Source: Pseudomonadota bacterium (GTDB taxonomy: Bacteria > Bdellovibrionota > Bacteriovoracia > Bacteriovoracales > Bacteriovoracaceae). Taken from it: a stretch of DNA of 64,000 nt. A model generated the notes under the pieces. That model was not told where the DNA came from, searched no databases, and saw only the letters and a program-made list of their open reading frames with translations. Location: assembly GCA_027487515.1 (NCBI GenBank), contig JAIYDL010000007.1:248001-312000 (forward strand). The letters run 5' to 3'. Positions 48,561 through 57,487 of this stretch are shown here, piece by piece. Within the stretch, counting starts at the first letter, position 1, and each line of letters begins with the position of its first letter. A program made the position numbers and the translations under genes.

Positions 48561-49766
48561 ATGAAGTTGATCCTAACCCTTTTGATGATGAGCGCTTGCT
48601 GGAGCGTCTTCGCCAATGTCTGGAAGGTCCTTCCGGCGGGTGTGCGCATCGTTGGATACAGGAATGTCACAACTTCGAAGATCACTAAGAATTTTAACCA
48701 ATCGGGCCAGGAATCGAGTCTCGGATCTAGCTTTCGAGTCGATGCTTCCACCTTCAATGAAATGACAGGAAACCTGATCGCCCCCAACCTCGACCCCCAG
48801 GCCTACGGCCGGCTCGTGGTGGGAGAGTATAAGGTGGACGCTGATGCCCAGGTGACCGTCCATGGTTCGGGGTTTGGGTACGGCATCACCGATTCGATCA
48901 TGTTCTACGGCCAGGTTACCTACTACCAGGCCAACGTCCGTGCGCGGATTAAACGAACCGCAGGAAATAGCTACGAAGAGGTCGCCCGGCTGCTGGAGCA
49001 AAACGGAGGCACCCAAAACACCATCTACGCAGAAAATCTGCGGCAGATGGTTGACGCCAATGAGAGCACGATCCAATCCGTCATCACGAACTACTACGGC
49101 TATAAACCGGTCGGTGACTGGAGCGGTCGAGGCTACGGAGACACGGAAGTCGGGTTCATGACTAAGCTCATCGATAAAGGCTACACCGGACTGATGTTCT
49201 ATCCCGGGGCCAACCTGCCGACGGGCCGTCAGGACAATCCCGACATCCTCCAGGATATCGGGTTCGGCGACGGCCAGTTTGATCTCTTCGGAGAACTGGC
49301 CACGGGCTACAACGTCAATGACCGTCTCACCTTTGGCACCTTCTTGCGGTACACCTACCAGGCACCGACCTCCCGAAGCCTGAGAGTTCCGAGCGAAAGA
49401 GATTTCCAGCTCTCCTCGGAGAAAGCGAAGTTCGACGTCAAGTACGGAGACCGGATCAACTGGATCTTCAGTTCAACCCTGTCCCTCAGCGACTGGGTTT
49501 CGATCACACCGATGTACCGCTTCATGCACCAGATGAAGGCACTCTACTCCTCGAAGTACGGCGCCGCCAACGAGTACCTCTCGTACAATTCGGATCGCAC
49601 CGAGCACCAGGCCCAGCTCACGACCACGCTCTCTTCGATCACGCCCTTTCTCAACAAGGAATTTCTCCTTCCGGCGCAGGTGAACCTGAACCTCGTCAAG
49701 ACGCTCTCCGGGAAAAATGTCCCGGCCGCGGATCGGTTCGAAGTAGAGTTCCGGATGCTCTTCTAG
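48561..49766 (+). CDS. Probable outer-membrane beta-barrel protein
   Basis: 401 residues with a signal peptide (MKLILTLLMMSACWSVFA). Barrel-like strands alternate through the sequence (FGYGITDSIMFYGQVTYY, GLMFYPGANLPTGRQD, LATGYNVNDRLTFGTFLRYTY) and it ends EVEFRMLF, with a C-terminal Phe as needed for BAM assembly. The PGANLPTG segment recalls the K-x-P-T-G motif of PF13557-type (MetA-pathway) barrels. It may be a transporter or channel. GAGGA precedes the ATG. Its stop overlaps the response regulator stop. Confidence 0.72.
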   Translation: MKLILTLLMMSACWSVFANVWKVLPAGVRIVGYRNVTTSKITKNFNQSGQESSLGSSFRVDASTFNEMTGNLIAPNLDPQAYGRLVVGEYKVDADAQVTVHGSGFGYGITDSIMFYGQVTYYQANVRARIKRTAGNSYEEVARLLEQNGGTQNTIYAENLRQMVDANESTIQSVITNYYGYKPVGDWSGRGYGDTEVGFMTKLIDKGYTGLMFYPGANLPTGRQDNPDILQDIGFGDGQFDLFGELATGYNVNDRLTFGTFLRYTYQAPTSRSLRVPSERDFQLSSEKAKFDVKYGDRINWIFSSTLSLSDWVSITPMYRFMHQMKALYSSKYGAANEYLSYNSDRTEHQAQLTTTLSSITPFLNKEFLLPAQVNLNLVKTLSGKNVPAADRFEVEFRMLF

Positions 49767-50425
49767 AGAACGATTTTGTAGCCAGTTCCCCAGACAGTTT
49801 CGATCCCGATGCGGATCTTGGCCATCTTCTTCCGAAGCGAGAAGATGTGGACGTCGATGTTCCGAGACGTCATCTCCATGTCTTTATCGAACTGATTAAT
49901 CAGCTCGTCTCGGGTGGCCACGACGGTGTCGTTCTTATAAAGATGGTTAAAGATGATGAATTCCCGGGAAGTGAGATTCACCGTCACTCCGTCTTTCATG
50001 ACCGCATGGGCTTCCGGAATGAGCTTCAGGCCAACGTTCATGAGATTGTCCTGAAGCGAACTCACTTTGGCGTGAGCGTTTCCGATCCGGACCAAGAGTT
50101 CCTCGTAGTTGAAGGGCTTCGTGATGTAGTCGTCGGCCCCGCTCTGCAATCCTTCGATGATCTGCTCCGGCTTTATGTAGGCCGAGATCATGAACACCGG
50201 AGAGATCTTGTCCTTCAAGCGAATGGTCCGAATGATGTCTATGCCCTTGATCCCCGGTAAGTTCCAGTCCACGAGGTAGACGCAGTTTTCCGGCCGTGGA
50301 TTCGCAGAAAAAAATTCTTCGGCAGAGACGTAGGGGTAAACCGTAAAATCATTCCTTTCGAGAATGAATTGAAGGGAACCTAGGATCTCTTTCTCGTCTT
50401 CTATGATAACGATCGTCTTTTTCAT
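49763..50425 (-). CDS. OmpR/PhoB-type response regulator (orphan)
   Basis: 220 residues: a receiver domain (IIEDEKEILGS, phospho-acceptor Asp53 in VYLVDWNLPG, Lys in DYITKPFN) and a winged-helix DNA-binding domain (VNLTSREFIIFNHL, RNIDVHIFSLRKKM, ETVWGTGYKI). It should bind direct repeats and activate or repress transcription on phosphorylation. No sensor kinase gene is adjacent. The upstream gap (50426-50674) is AT-rich and could hold its regulated promoter. Its VFMISAYI segment resembles the single-domain regulator at 4352. Confidence 0.93.
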   Translation of the reverse strand: MKKTIVIIEDEKEILGSLQFILERNDFTVYPYVSAEEFFSANPRPENCVYLVDWNLPGIKGIDIIRTIRLKDKISPVFMISAYIKPEQIIEGLQSGADDYITKPFNYEELLVRIGNAHAKVSSLQDNLMNVGLKLIPEAHAVMKDGVTVNLTSREFIIFNHLYKNDTVVATRDELINQFDKDMEMTSRNIDVHIFSLRKKMAKIRIGIETVWGTGYKIVL

Positions 50426-50674
50426 GAATACTCATAACCCATATTGTCACTCAAAGATGAAACAGGAAGACTGATCATTTTAAGGTCTCTTAATTCTAAT
50501 GATCTATTTTATGACCTAAATATGATTATAACCAGCTTTTGGCAGTTAAATTCTAGAGATTTCGAGACCTTAGCTTTAAGAAGGGCTTAAAGAATAAACA
50601 TTCTTTTAATAATTGTGGAATAAATCTGAGGAGCTTATCGTAATCGCGGCTGGTTATGGAGATGACTGTGGAAA

Positions 50675-50750
50675 TGGTGGGCGTTGAGGGGATCGAACCC
50701 CCGACATCTACCTTGTAAGGGTAGCGCTCTCCCGGCTGAGCTAAACGCCC
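50675..50750 (-). tRNA. tRNA-Val (anticodon TAC)
   Basis: Acceptor GGGCGTT/AACGCCC, D-arm GCTC...GAGC, anticodon arm CTACC-CTTACAA-GGTAG with anticodon TAC, T-arm GGGGG-TTCGATC-CCCTC, discriminator A and encoded CCA (50675-50677). TAC reads GTA/GTG codons (with modification also others). Confidence 0.97.
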
Positions 50751-50770
50751 ACATGTCAAAATGAGCCATC

Positions 50771-50799
50771 ATATTAGGTAGTCAGGGTACCTATGTCAA
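50771..50799 (-). promoter_or_regulatory. Sigma-70-type promoter of tRNA-Val
   Basis: A perfect -35 TTGACA (complement of 50794-50799) is separated by 17 bases from TAATAT (complement of 50771-50776). The start would be ~14 bases before the tRNA 5' end. This is the best housekeeping promoter in the window. Confidence 0.7.
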
Positions 50800-50807
50800 C
50801 GGGATTT

Positions 50808-51188
50808 TCATTCAGAACGGGGGTTCTTCTTTCTCTTCTTTTTCTCTTCGATACGATTTTTATGGAGCAAGTCCAGGGCGGTTCGAAGTTCGCGCGAATC
50901 TAACCAATGCCCCCGGCAACTGATACAGACTTCTACTATTAAAGACCCGTTCGGCATGAACCTTACTTCCTGAAGGCGGACGAGGAGGCACTTGGGACAA
51001 TTGAAGAGCGTCTGCGGCCCGGATCGCTCTGGCGGACCAGGAAAATCATCACGGCCCCCACTGAGACGGGCCAACTCTCCATGGTCAAGCCAGAGCCCGT
51101 GGCAGCGGTCGCAGCGGTCAAGGACCAGGTCGGCCTCAAACGTGAACTCGGATGTCGGAACCTTACACTTCGGGCAAATAACTCTCAT
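50808..51188 (-). CDS. Zinc-ribbon (TFIIB-type) domain protein
   Basis: 126 residues. The first half, CPKCKVPTSEFTFEADLVLDRCDRCHG then LWLDHGELARL, is a zf-TFIIB-type domain (C-x2-C...C-x2-C with WLDxGEL). The second half repeats it: NCPKCLLVRL...VCISCRGHWLDSRELRTAL. It is thus two zinc ribbons in tandem. The function is unknown; similar proteins may chaperone or bind nucleic acids. It begins about 60 bases past the lon terminator on the same strand, so it probably has its own promoter. Confidence 0.85.
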   Translation of the reverse strand: MRVICPKCKVPTSEFTFEADLVLDRCDRCHGLWLDHGELARLSGGRDDFPGPPERSGPQTLFNCPKCLLVRLQEVRFMPNGSLIVEVCISCRGHWLDSRELRTALDLLHKNRIEEKKKRKKNPRSE

Positions 51189-51209
51189 AAAATGATTGTA
51201 AAAGGGCCC

Positions 51210-51241
51210 AAAAAAAAAGGCCCGGTCGAAACCGGGCCCTT
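51210..51241 (-). terminator. Terminator downstream of lon
   Basis: On the minus strand GGCCCGGT/ACCGGGCC pairs (51219-51239, about eight to nine GC-rich pairs with a short loop) followed by nine T's. Located about 15 bases after the lon stop. Confidence 0.9.
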
Positions 51242-51254
51242 CGTTAAAATCGTA

Positions 51255-53669
51255 TTACTGGTTCGCAACTTCCGGCAAGTTCGCCTCTCCGTCGAGGACC
51301 TTGAGGGCCCGGGCCTTCATGAACTCTTCCGGCTTCGTGAGGTTAAGTGCCACTCGAAGAACTTCTTCGGCATCCGTGACCGGTCTGATCTCGATCCCAT
51401 CCTTAATCTCGTCAGGGATCTTGACGATGTCCTTCTCATTTTTCTTGGGGATGATCACCGTCGTGATCCCCGCTTGCTTAGCGGCAAGAATTTTTTCCTT
51501 CAGACCACCGATCGGAAGCACACGGCCACGAAGGGAGATCTCTCCTGTCATGGCGACGTCCTGCCGAACCGGGATGTTCGCGATCGCCGAGGTGAGGGCC
51601 GTCGCCATGGTAATACCAGCGGATGGACCATCCTTTGGAGTCGCTCCATCTGGAACGTGGATGTGGATGTCATTTTTTGAATACCACTCATGGTCAACAC
51701 CGAGGCGGCTCGAGATTGAACGGACATAAGAGAGGGCCGCAGAGGCAGACTCGCGCATGACGTCCTTGAGGTTTCCGGTGACCTGAATCTTTCCGTTCCC
51801 TGGGACAGTCACGACTTCGATATGGAGAAGCTCGCCTCCAACGGAGGTCCACGCAAGTCCGTTCACGAGGCCAACCTGAGGCTTCTCTTCGATCCCCGTG
51901 CGGTCGAATTTAATCGGCCCCAGGTACTTCTCGAGATTTTTCTCCGTGACCGTGAACTTGCGCCCTTCTTTGATGTCTTCAGTCACGACCTCAGTTGCCG
52001 TCTTCCGGGCTATCGTGTTCATGAGACGCTCGAGCTCGCGGACTCCGGCCTCTTTGGTGTGACCGCGAACGATCTGCGCGAAAACTTTATCCGTGAGGGT
52101 CACAGGGTAGTTCTTCAGACCGTGTGACTCCCAGGCTTTCGGAAGGAGGTACTTCTTGGCAATCTGCATCTTCTCGTCCGGCGTGTACCCGGCGATGTGG
52201 ATGATCTCCATGCGGTCGCGGAGCGGCCCCGGGATGGCACCGAGGTCGTTCGCAGTCATGATGAACATGACCCGCGAAAGATCGTACTCGCATTCGATGT
52301 AGTGATCACCGAAGTTCTTATTCTGCCCAGGGTCGAGGACCTCGAGCATCGCCGAAGCCGGATCGCCTCTGAAGTCTGAGGACATCTTATCAATCTCGTC
52401 GAGGAGGATGACCGGATTCGAAGTCCCGGCCTTCTTGAGAGCATGGATGATCTTCCCTGGCATCGCACCAACGTAGGTCCGCCGGTGGCCTCGAATTTCG
52501 GCTTCGTCCCGCACTCCACCTAAGGAGATACGGACAAACTTCCGGCCCAGAGACTCCGCAAGGGACTTGGCGATAGAAGTCTTACCGACGCCGGGAGGGC
52601 CCGCGAGACAGAGGAGAGTTCCCCGTGTGTCGTCCTTCACCAGTGCGCGGACAGCGAGGTACTCAATGATGCGCTCTTTGACATCGTTCAAACCGTAGTG
52701 ATCAGCGTCGAGAATCTCTTTGGCCTTTACAACAGAGTTATCATCTTGCGTGTACTCATCCCACGGGAGTGAGATCATCCAGTCCACGTAGTTCCGGACG
52801 ACGGCTGCTTCGGCCGACATCGGCGACATCGACTTTAGTTTCCGAAGTTCCTTCATGGCCTTTTCCCGGGCCTCGTCTGGCATCTTCTTCGACTTGAGCT
52901 TCTCTTCCATGTCGGCGACGTCGGACTTCTCGTCCTTGTTCCCGAGCTCTTTCTGAATGGCGTTCATCTGCTCATTCAGGTAGTACTCTTTCTGCGACTT
53001 TTCCATCTGCGTTTTCACGCGGGAGCGGATGCGCTTTTCGACGTTAATGATTTCGATCTCACCCTGCATTTTCTCAAGCAGAAGCTGAAGCCGCGTGTCG
53101 ACGTTCACGGCATTGAGGATGTCCTGCTTCTCCGGAATCTTCATCGTAAGGTGGGCGACGATGATGTCCGCGAGCCGGGACGGATCCGTGATCGAGGAGA
53201 TGCTCATGAGCAGCTCCGGTGGAATGCGCTTGTTGAGCTTCACGTACTGCTCGAAGATGGACTTCACCGAGCGCATCGAGGCTTCGACTTCGACGTCACT
53301 GTCGACGATGTCGGCGCACTTATCGACGTCCGAGTAGTAGCCGTCGTTCTCGCAGCGGAAGTTCCGAATCTTCGCGCGGTACTTCCCCTCGATGAGGACC
53401 TTGACGGTGTTGTCCGGAAGCCGGAGCATTTGGATGATGCTCACGACGGTTCCGATATCGTAGACGTCTTCGCGCTCCGGGTTCAGAACGCTCGCGTCTT
53501 TCTGAGTGACGAGGAAGAGCTCGTTTCCATTCTTGGCGGCCTTCTCGAGCGCGGAGATGGACTTCTCACGACCCACGAAGAGAGGAACAACCATGTGAGG
53601 GAAGATGATGACATCTCGTAGTGGAAGGAGTGGGAAGTTATTAACAGCTTCGGACTTCTTATCGGACAT
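51255..53669 (-). CDS. lon: ATP-dependent protease Lon (LonA)
   Basis: 804 residues. The N-terminal substrate domain starts FPLLPLRDVIIFPHMVVPLFVG. Walker A GPPGVGKT is at 357-364 and Walker B is in PVILLDEIDKM. The proteolytic dyad is Ser683 (PKDGPSAG) and Lys726 (GGLKEK). It unfolds and degrades misfolded and regulatory proteins. The ATG at 53669 has a perfect AGGAGGTGC; the frame extends to 53801, but that part has no SD and overlaps the clpX terminator. It follows clpP and clpX in the same order as in many proteobacteria, with its own transcription unit because a terminator lies between clpX and lon. Confidence 0.98.
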   Translation of the reverse strand: MSDKKSEAVNNFPLLPLRDVIIFPHMVVPLFVGREKSISALEKAAKNGNELFLVTQKDASVLNPEREDVYDIGTVVSIIQMLRLPDNTVKVLIEGKYRAKIRNFRCENDGYYSDVDKCADIVDSDVEVEASMRSVKSIFEQYVKLNKRIPPELLMSISSITDPSRLADIIVAHLTMKIPEKQDILNAVNVDTRLQLLLEKMQGEIEIINVEKRIRSRVKTQMEKSQKEYYLNEQMNAIQKELGNKDEKSDVADMEEKLKSKKMPDEAREKAMKELRKLKSMSPMSAEAAVVRNYVDWMISLPWDEYTQDDNSVVKAKEILDADHYGLNDVKERIIEYLAVRALVKDDTRGTLLCLAGPPGVGKTSIAKSLAESLGRKFVRISLGGVRDEAEIRGHRRTYVGAMPGKIIHALKKAGTSNPVILLDEIDKMSSDFRGDPASAMLEVLDPGQNKNFGDHYIECEYDLSRVMFIMTANDLGAIPGPLRDRMEIIHIAGYTPDEKMQIAKKYLLPKAWESHGLKNYPVTLTDKVFAQIVRGHTKEAGVRELERLMNTIARKTATEVVTEDIKEGRKFTVTEKNLEKYLGPIKFDRTGIEEKPQVGLVNGLAWTSVGGELLHIEVVTVPGNGKIQVTGNLKDVMRESASAALSYVRSISSRLGVDHEWYSKNDIHIHVPDGATPKDGPSAGITMATALTSAIANIPVRQDVAMTGEISLRGRVLPIGGLKEKILAAKQAGITTVIIPKKNEKDIVKIPDEIKDGIEIRPVTDAEEVLRVALNLTKPEEFMKARALKVLDGEANLPEVANQ

Positions 53670-53760
53670 AGCACCTCCTGCGCCTTTCTGTCTCAAGTGA
53701 ATCTCATTCATGAGGTTCTCTCTAAAAATATTATCCCATGAAATCCAAAATCGAATACAC

Positions 53761-53791
53761 AAAAAAAAGGCCGGGAGTTTTTTTCCCGGCC
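53761..53791 (-). terminator. Terminator between clpX and lon
   Basis: GGCCGGGA (53769-53776) and TCCCGGCC (53784-53791) form an 8-bp stem; on the minus strand it is followed by eight T's (53761-53768). It begins about 50 bases after the clpX stop and shields lon from read-through. Confidence 0.9.
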
Positions 53792-53841
53792 CGACTGACA
53801 TTAATGATTACTCTTAGTTAGAACTTGTTTAGAAAAAAGCT

Positions 53842-55158
53842 CTACGACGCGTTCTCGATCTTCTTAGATCCTTTTGCTTGAGTCTTCGCCTCCATCCGCT
53901 TCTTCCGGTCACCTTCTTCTAACATCGGCTTACCGAGGCCCGTGATCGCTTCTTTCGTGATGATACACTTTGCCACTTTTTCATTGGCCGGAAGATCGTA
54001 CATGACGTCGAGCATGACCTGCTCGAGGATCGCCCGGAGTCCCCGGGCCCCAGTCTTGCGCGCCAGCGCTGTGCGGGCAACCTCGAGGATCGCATCGTCG
54101 GTGAATTCCAGATCGATGCCGTCGAAGTCGAAGAGCTTTTGATACTGCTTCACGATGGCGTTCTTGGGTTGAGTCAGGATGGAAACCAAAGCGCTCTCGT
54201 CGAGCTCTTCGAGCATCGCCGTCACCGGCAGCCGTCCGATGAACTCGGGGATGAGGCCGAAGCGCACCAGATCCTCAGGCTCGATGGCGCCGAGGGTCTC
54301 GAGGTGAGTCTTCTCTTTCTTCTCCATGTTGTTGGACGTGAGCCCGACGGCTTTCGACTTCGTCATGCGCTTCTCGATGATCTTCTCTAGGCCGACGAAG
54401 GCGCCGGCGCAGATGAAGAGGATGTTCCGCGTGTCGACCTGGATGTATTCCTGCTGTGGGTGCTTGCGCCCCCCTTTCGGTGGGACGTTGGCGACGGAGC
54501 CTTCCACGAGCTTCAGGAGCGCCTGCTGAACACCTTCGCCCGACACGTCTCGGGTGATCGATGGGTTCTCAGACTTGCGCGCGATCTTATCGATCTCGTC
54601 GACGTAGACGATTCCACGCTGTGCGCGTTCGACGTCGAAGTCACAGTTCTGCAGGAGCGAGAGGATCACGTTTTCGACGTCCTCACCTACGTACCCGGCT
54701 TCGGTCAGGGTGGTGGCGTCGGCGATAGCGAAGGGCACGTTCAGGAACTTCGCCAGAGACTGGGCGATGAGGGTTTTCCCCGAGCCCGTCGGTCCCGCGA
54801 GAAGGATGTTCGACTTCGCCAGTTCGACGTCATCACCGTCTCGAGAATTGGCCTTGTACGAGATCCGCTTGTAGTGGTTATGAACCGCAACGGAAATGAT
54901 CTTCTTGGCCCGATCTTGACCGATGACGTACTGGTCGAGGTGGGCCTTGATCTCGTGAGGCTTCGGAACATTGTCCGTCGCGGACTTCGCCACGGTCTTC
55001 ACCGAATCCTCGTAGATGATGTCATTACAGAGTTCAATGCACTCGTCGCAGATGTACACGCCTGGGCCCGCGATGAGCTTCTTGACTTCCTTCTGGGACT
55101 TGCCGCAGAAGTTGCAGTTCAAACTGCCGTAGGATCCGCCTGCTTTCTCTTTACTCAT
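53842..55158 (-). CDS. clpX: ClpX ATPase, specificity subunit of ClpXP
   Basis: 438 residues. The N-terminal zinc-binding domain has Cys15, Cys18, Cys37 and Cys40 (NCNFCGK...YICDEC). Walker A GPTGSGKT is at 122-129, Walker B is in [11 protein letters not shown], and [15 protein letters not shown] (Box-VII/sensor region) and the GYVGEDVE pore loop are present. The IGF-type tripod that docks ClpP is not obvious at a glance. The ATG at 55158 is picked because AAGGCG precedes it and the zinc domain begins at once. The frame extends to 55323, but that region overlaps clpP. clpP lies just upstream (gap 25 bases). Confidence 0.98.
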   Translation of the reverse strand: MSKEKAGGSYGSLNCNFCGKSQKEVKKLIAGPGVYICDECIELCNDIIYEDSVKTVAKSATDNVPKPHEIKAHLDQYVIGQDRAKKIISVAVHNHYKRISYKANSRDGDDVELAKSNILLAGPTGSGKTLIAQSLAKFLNVPFAIADATTLTEAGYVGEDVENVILSLLQNCDFDVERAQRGIVYVDEIDKIARKSENPSITRDVSGEGVQQALLKLVEGSVANVPPKGGRKHPQQEYIQVDTRNILFICAGAFVGLEKIIEKRMTKSKAVGLTSNNMEKKEKTHLETLGAIEPEDLVRFGLIPEFIGRLPVTAMLEELDESALVSILTQPKNAIVKQYQKLFDFDGIDLEFTDDAILEVARTALARKTGARGLRAILEQVMLDVMYDLPANEKVAKCIITKEAITGLGKPMLEEGDRKKRMEAKTQAKGSKKIENAS

Positions 55159-55183
55159 ATTCGCCTTTTTATCGCTTAACGAT

Positions 55184-55804
55184 TTAAGCTTTCTTCGTTT
55201 TACCCTTAGGGACGATGATGTTATCGATGAGCCCGAACTCTTTCGCCCGAGTGGGATCGAGATAGTTATCACGGTCGCAGGCCTTCTCAACCTCTTCGTA
55301 CGTTCGGCCGGTGTGCTTAACATAAATGTTGTTAAGCTGCTTCTTCAGGTCGAGAATTTCCCTCGCCTGAATCTCGATGTCCGTCGCCTGACCGCGAGCG
55401 CCCCCGAGTGGCTGATGGATCATGATGCGCGAGTGCGGAAGAGAATACCGGTGACCGGCCTCTCCGGCCTGGAGCAAGAGAGATCCCATGGAGGCCGCCA
55501 GGCCTACGCAGTAAGTGTAGACTGGGCAGGTGACATGCTGCATAATGTCGTAGATTCCAAGGCCCGCGTACACGGACCCGCCTGGAGAATTGATGTAGAA
55601 ATGGATCGGCGCCTCTGGGTCAGACTGTTCGAGGAAGAGCATCTGCGCGACCAGCAGGTTCGCCACGGTGTCATTGACATCCGTGCCGAGGAAGATGATC
55701 CGGTCGAGGAGAAGCCGGGAGTAGATGTCATACTGACGTTCTCCGCGGGCGGTTTGCTCAATGACGATCGGGTTTGGGATATACCCCATTTTAGGCGATT
55801 CCAT
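55184..55804 (-). CDS. clpP: ClpP serine protease subunit
   Basis: 206 residues. Catalytic Ser105 ([11 protein letters not shown]), His130 ([10 protein letters not shown]) and Asp179 (CDRDNYL) are in place, with the [16 protein letters not shown] motif. The short N-terminus agrees with ClpP propeptides. It assembles as a two-ring tetradecamer with ClpX. AAGGATG lies upstream of the ATG. No trigger factor gene (tig) precedes it; instead the divergent peroxiredoxin is next. Confidence 0.98.
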   Translation of the reverse strand: MESPKMGYIPNPIVIEQTARGERQYDIYSRLLLDRIIFLGTDVNDTVANLLVAQMLFLEQSDPEAPIHFYINSPGGSVYAGLGIYDIMQHVTCPVYTYCVGLAASMGSLLLQAGEAGHRYSLPHSRIMIHQPLGGARGQATDIEIQAREILDLKKQLNNIYVKHTGRTYEEVEKACDRDNYLDPTRAKEFGLIDNIIVPKGKTKKA

Positions 55805-55954
55805 TTACATCCTTTTTTGTCCGAAATGGCTGATTTAATTGTTCAAGCTTATCGGAAAATTCTTAGGTATCTTGAGGTTAAATTTAACTCGTAAGTGTCT
55901 TAGAAAAAAGATGGGCACAGATGACCAAAGTACAAGGTAAAGGAACAGTTAGTC

Positions 55955-55983
55955 TTGAAATATTTGACACTTAAGACTAGATT
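55955..55983 (+). promoter_or_regulatory. Candidate promoter of the AhpC-type gene
   Basis: TTGAAA (55955-55960), 17 bases, TAGATT (55978-55983): five and four of six matches to sigma-70 elements, about 60 bases before the start at 56045. The surrounding 240-base divergent gap is AT-rich and likely serves clpP as well. A second TATAAC at 56015-56020 is an alternative -10. Confidence 0.35.
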
Positions 55984-56044
55984 TTTCAAATCCACTTTTC
56001 AATACCGAAATTGGCTATAACTTTTTTTGTTTAAGGAGTCTCTC

Positions 56045-56629
56045 ATGGCACGTTTAGTTGGAAACAAAGCGCCGTTCTTTAAGGCCGATGCACTCGTCAA
56101 TGGCGAGAACAAGTCCGTCTCTCTGGACGACTTCAAAGGCAAGTGGAAAGTGCTCTTCTTTTACCCTCTCGACTTCACCTTCGTTTGCCCAACGGAGATC
56201 ATCGCTTTCTCTGACGCTGCGGAAAAGTTCAAAGGGATTAACTGCGAACTGATCGCGTGTTCCGTTGACTCGTTTTTCTCTCACCTCGCCTGGACAAAAC
56301 AGCCGCGGAACGAGGGCGGCCTCGGGGAAGTGAAGTTCCCCATCATCGCCGACCTGGATAAGAAGGTCGCCCGGGATTACGAAGTCCTCGTCAATGACTC
56401 GGTCGCTCTCCGCGGCCTCTTCATCATCGACCACGAAGACGTCATCCAGCACTCAACGATCAACAATCTCTCCGTGGGCCGTAACGTCGAAGAAACGCTC
56501 CGGCTGGTTGAAGCCTACCAGTTCACTGCAAAATCCGGTGAAGTGTGCCCGGCCAACTGGAAGAAAGGCGCAGACAGCATGAAGCCAGATCCTCAGGGTT
56601 CAAAGTCGTGGTTCAAAAAGAACGCCTAG
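56045..56629 (+). CDS. ahpC: 2-Cys peroxiredoxin (AhpC/Prx1 type)
   Basis: 194 residues. The peroxidatic Cys48 is in FTFVCPTEI; the resolving Cys168 is in GEVCPANWKKG, and FIIDHEDVIQHS and VEETLRLVEAY are typical of the AhpC/Prx1 class. It reduces H2O2, alkyl hydroperoxides and peroxynitrite with thioredoxin or AhpF. No ahpF is adjacent. The ATG at 56045 has AAGGAG directly upstream; the longer frame starts at TTG 56027. A strong terminator ends the single-gene unit. Position next to clpPX-lon and Dps suggests a stress-response cluster. Confidence 0.95.
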   Translation: MARLVGNKAPFFKADALVNGENKSVSLDDFKGKWKVLFFYPLDFTFVCPTEIIAFSDAAEKFKGINCELIACSVDSFFSHLAWTKQPRNEGGLGEVKFPIIADLDKKVARDYEVLVNDSVALRGLFIIDHEDVIQHSTINNLSVGRNVEETLRLVEAYQFTAKSGEVCPANWKKGADSMKPDPQGSKSWFKKNA

Positions 56630-56654
56630 TTCCTGACTGTTTTATTCAGTGACT

Positions 56655-56686
56655 TTTTGGGGGGAGCGTTTTGCTCCCCCCTTTTC
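56655..56686 (+). terminator. Terminator after ahpC
   Basis: GGGGGGAGC (56659-56667) and GCTCCCCCC (56673-56681) form a 9-bp GC-rich stem with loop GTTTT, followed by TTTT. It begins about 26 bases after the stop. The rest of the gap up to 56952 is AT-rich with no gene I can support. Confidence 0.88.
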
Positions 56687-56952
56687 GTTTAGACGCGAAA
56701 AGTCACCACCTTTAGCACTGACAGACAGTGTAAGAGGGGTAAATTGTTCCAGTTTTTCTCTCCGCGCCATCAGTAATCTTTACAAAACCTCAAGGGCCCA
56801 TTGAGTTTGCACTTTTTAAACGGCCCTAGCGCCTATAAAAAGAGCCCCTTCGAATTATAAAATAAGTTTGCTGAGGTTTGGCCTCAAGTTTGTAATTCAC
56901 TTACGACAGTCCGTCTGAACACGAAGTTCGGATGCTACCACGAGGAACACGA

Positions 56953-57219
56953 ATGAACGTAATCAGCCTGAACGAGTACAAAGAAACGAAAGAGCTCCAG
57001 CGCACCGAAGAAGTCTACAGTCGCTATTTAAAGACCCTAGGAAATTCCCAGCTCGAGGTCGAGGTCAATGTTCTCTTAGAGGAATTTTCCGGGGACATCT
57101 ACGGGAAGGATTTTTTCTCTAAGGGCCGTCTCATTCTTAACGAAATTGGGCTCCGTGCTCAAGGGCCGGTTCGAACGAAGATTCAGAGCATCGCGCGCGA
57201 AACTCTCCGCTTAATCTAA
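56953..57219 (+). CDS. Small conserved-looking protein of unknown function
   Basis: 88 residues: MNVISLNEYKETKELQRTEE, then helical, charged sequence (YSRYLKTLGNSQLEVEV, FFSKGRLILNEIGLR), probably all alpha. No domain is recognised. The start at 56953 has GAGGA at good spacing and is the second in-frame start after 56932. It is preceded by an AT-rich stretch (TATAAA at ~56836, a fair -10) with no clear -35. It could be a small regulatory or stress protein next to Dps; that is only context. Confidence 0.6.
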   Translation: MNVISLNEYKETKELQRTEEVYSRYLKTLGNSQLEVEVNVLLEEFSGDIYGKDFFSKGRLILNEIGLRAQGPVRTKIQSIARETLRLI

Positions 57220-57378
57220 TTCCACACCACCGCCGCAACCTCCTTTTATTTTAGACTGGGACTCGTTGTCTGGGGAAAAAGTCCCCGGCAGTGGCGCTCT
57301 TACTGCGTCCCCGGGCCGAGCAGCTGGTCATCGGCTGGCGTGCCCCTTGCTCGTAAGTGATGGCCCGGCAACACTCCG

Positions 57379-57447
57379 AGGCCGGTGTCCCGGCGGTCAC
57401 CGGCCTGATCGTCCTATCCTAAAGACTATCCCAGCGGAGAAGCTGGG
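57379..57447 (+). other. Structured leader of dps with two hairpins
   Basis: AGGCCGGTG (57379-57387) pairs with CACCGGCCT (57398-57406), nine GC-rich pairs; CCCAGC (57430-57435) pairs with GCTGGG (57442-57447) over GGAGAA. A shorter GGGGA/TCCCC hairpin is at ~57274-57288. All precede the dps start at 57488; they could be a terminator/antiterminator, a riboswitch-like leader or mRNA-stabilising structures. No T-run follows the strong hairpin, so a terminator is unlikely. Confidence 0.4.
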
Positions 57448-57487
57448 CTTCATTGACGAGACTAGAGCCATCACCAGGGAGGTCCTT

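Noticed and set aside
53670..53801. N-terminal extension of Lon
   Set aside because: Overlaps the clpX terminator; the internal ATG at 53669 has a perfect SD and gives standard Lon length.
54460..55179. 239-codon open frame on the plus strand
   Set aside because: Antisense to clpX; no recognisable motifs.
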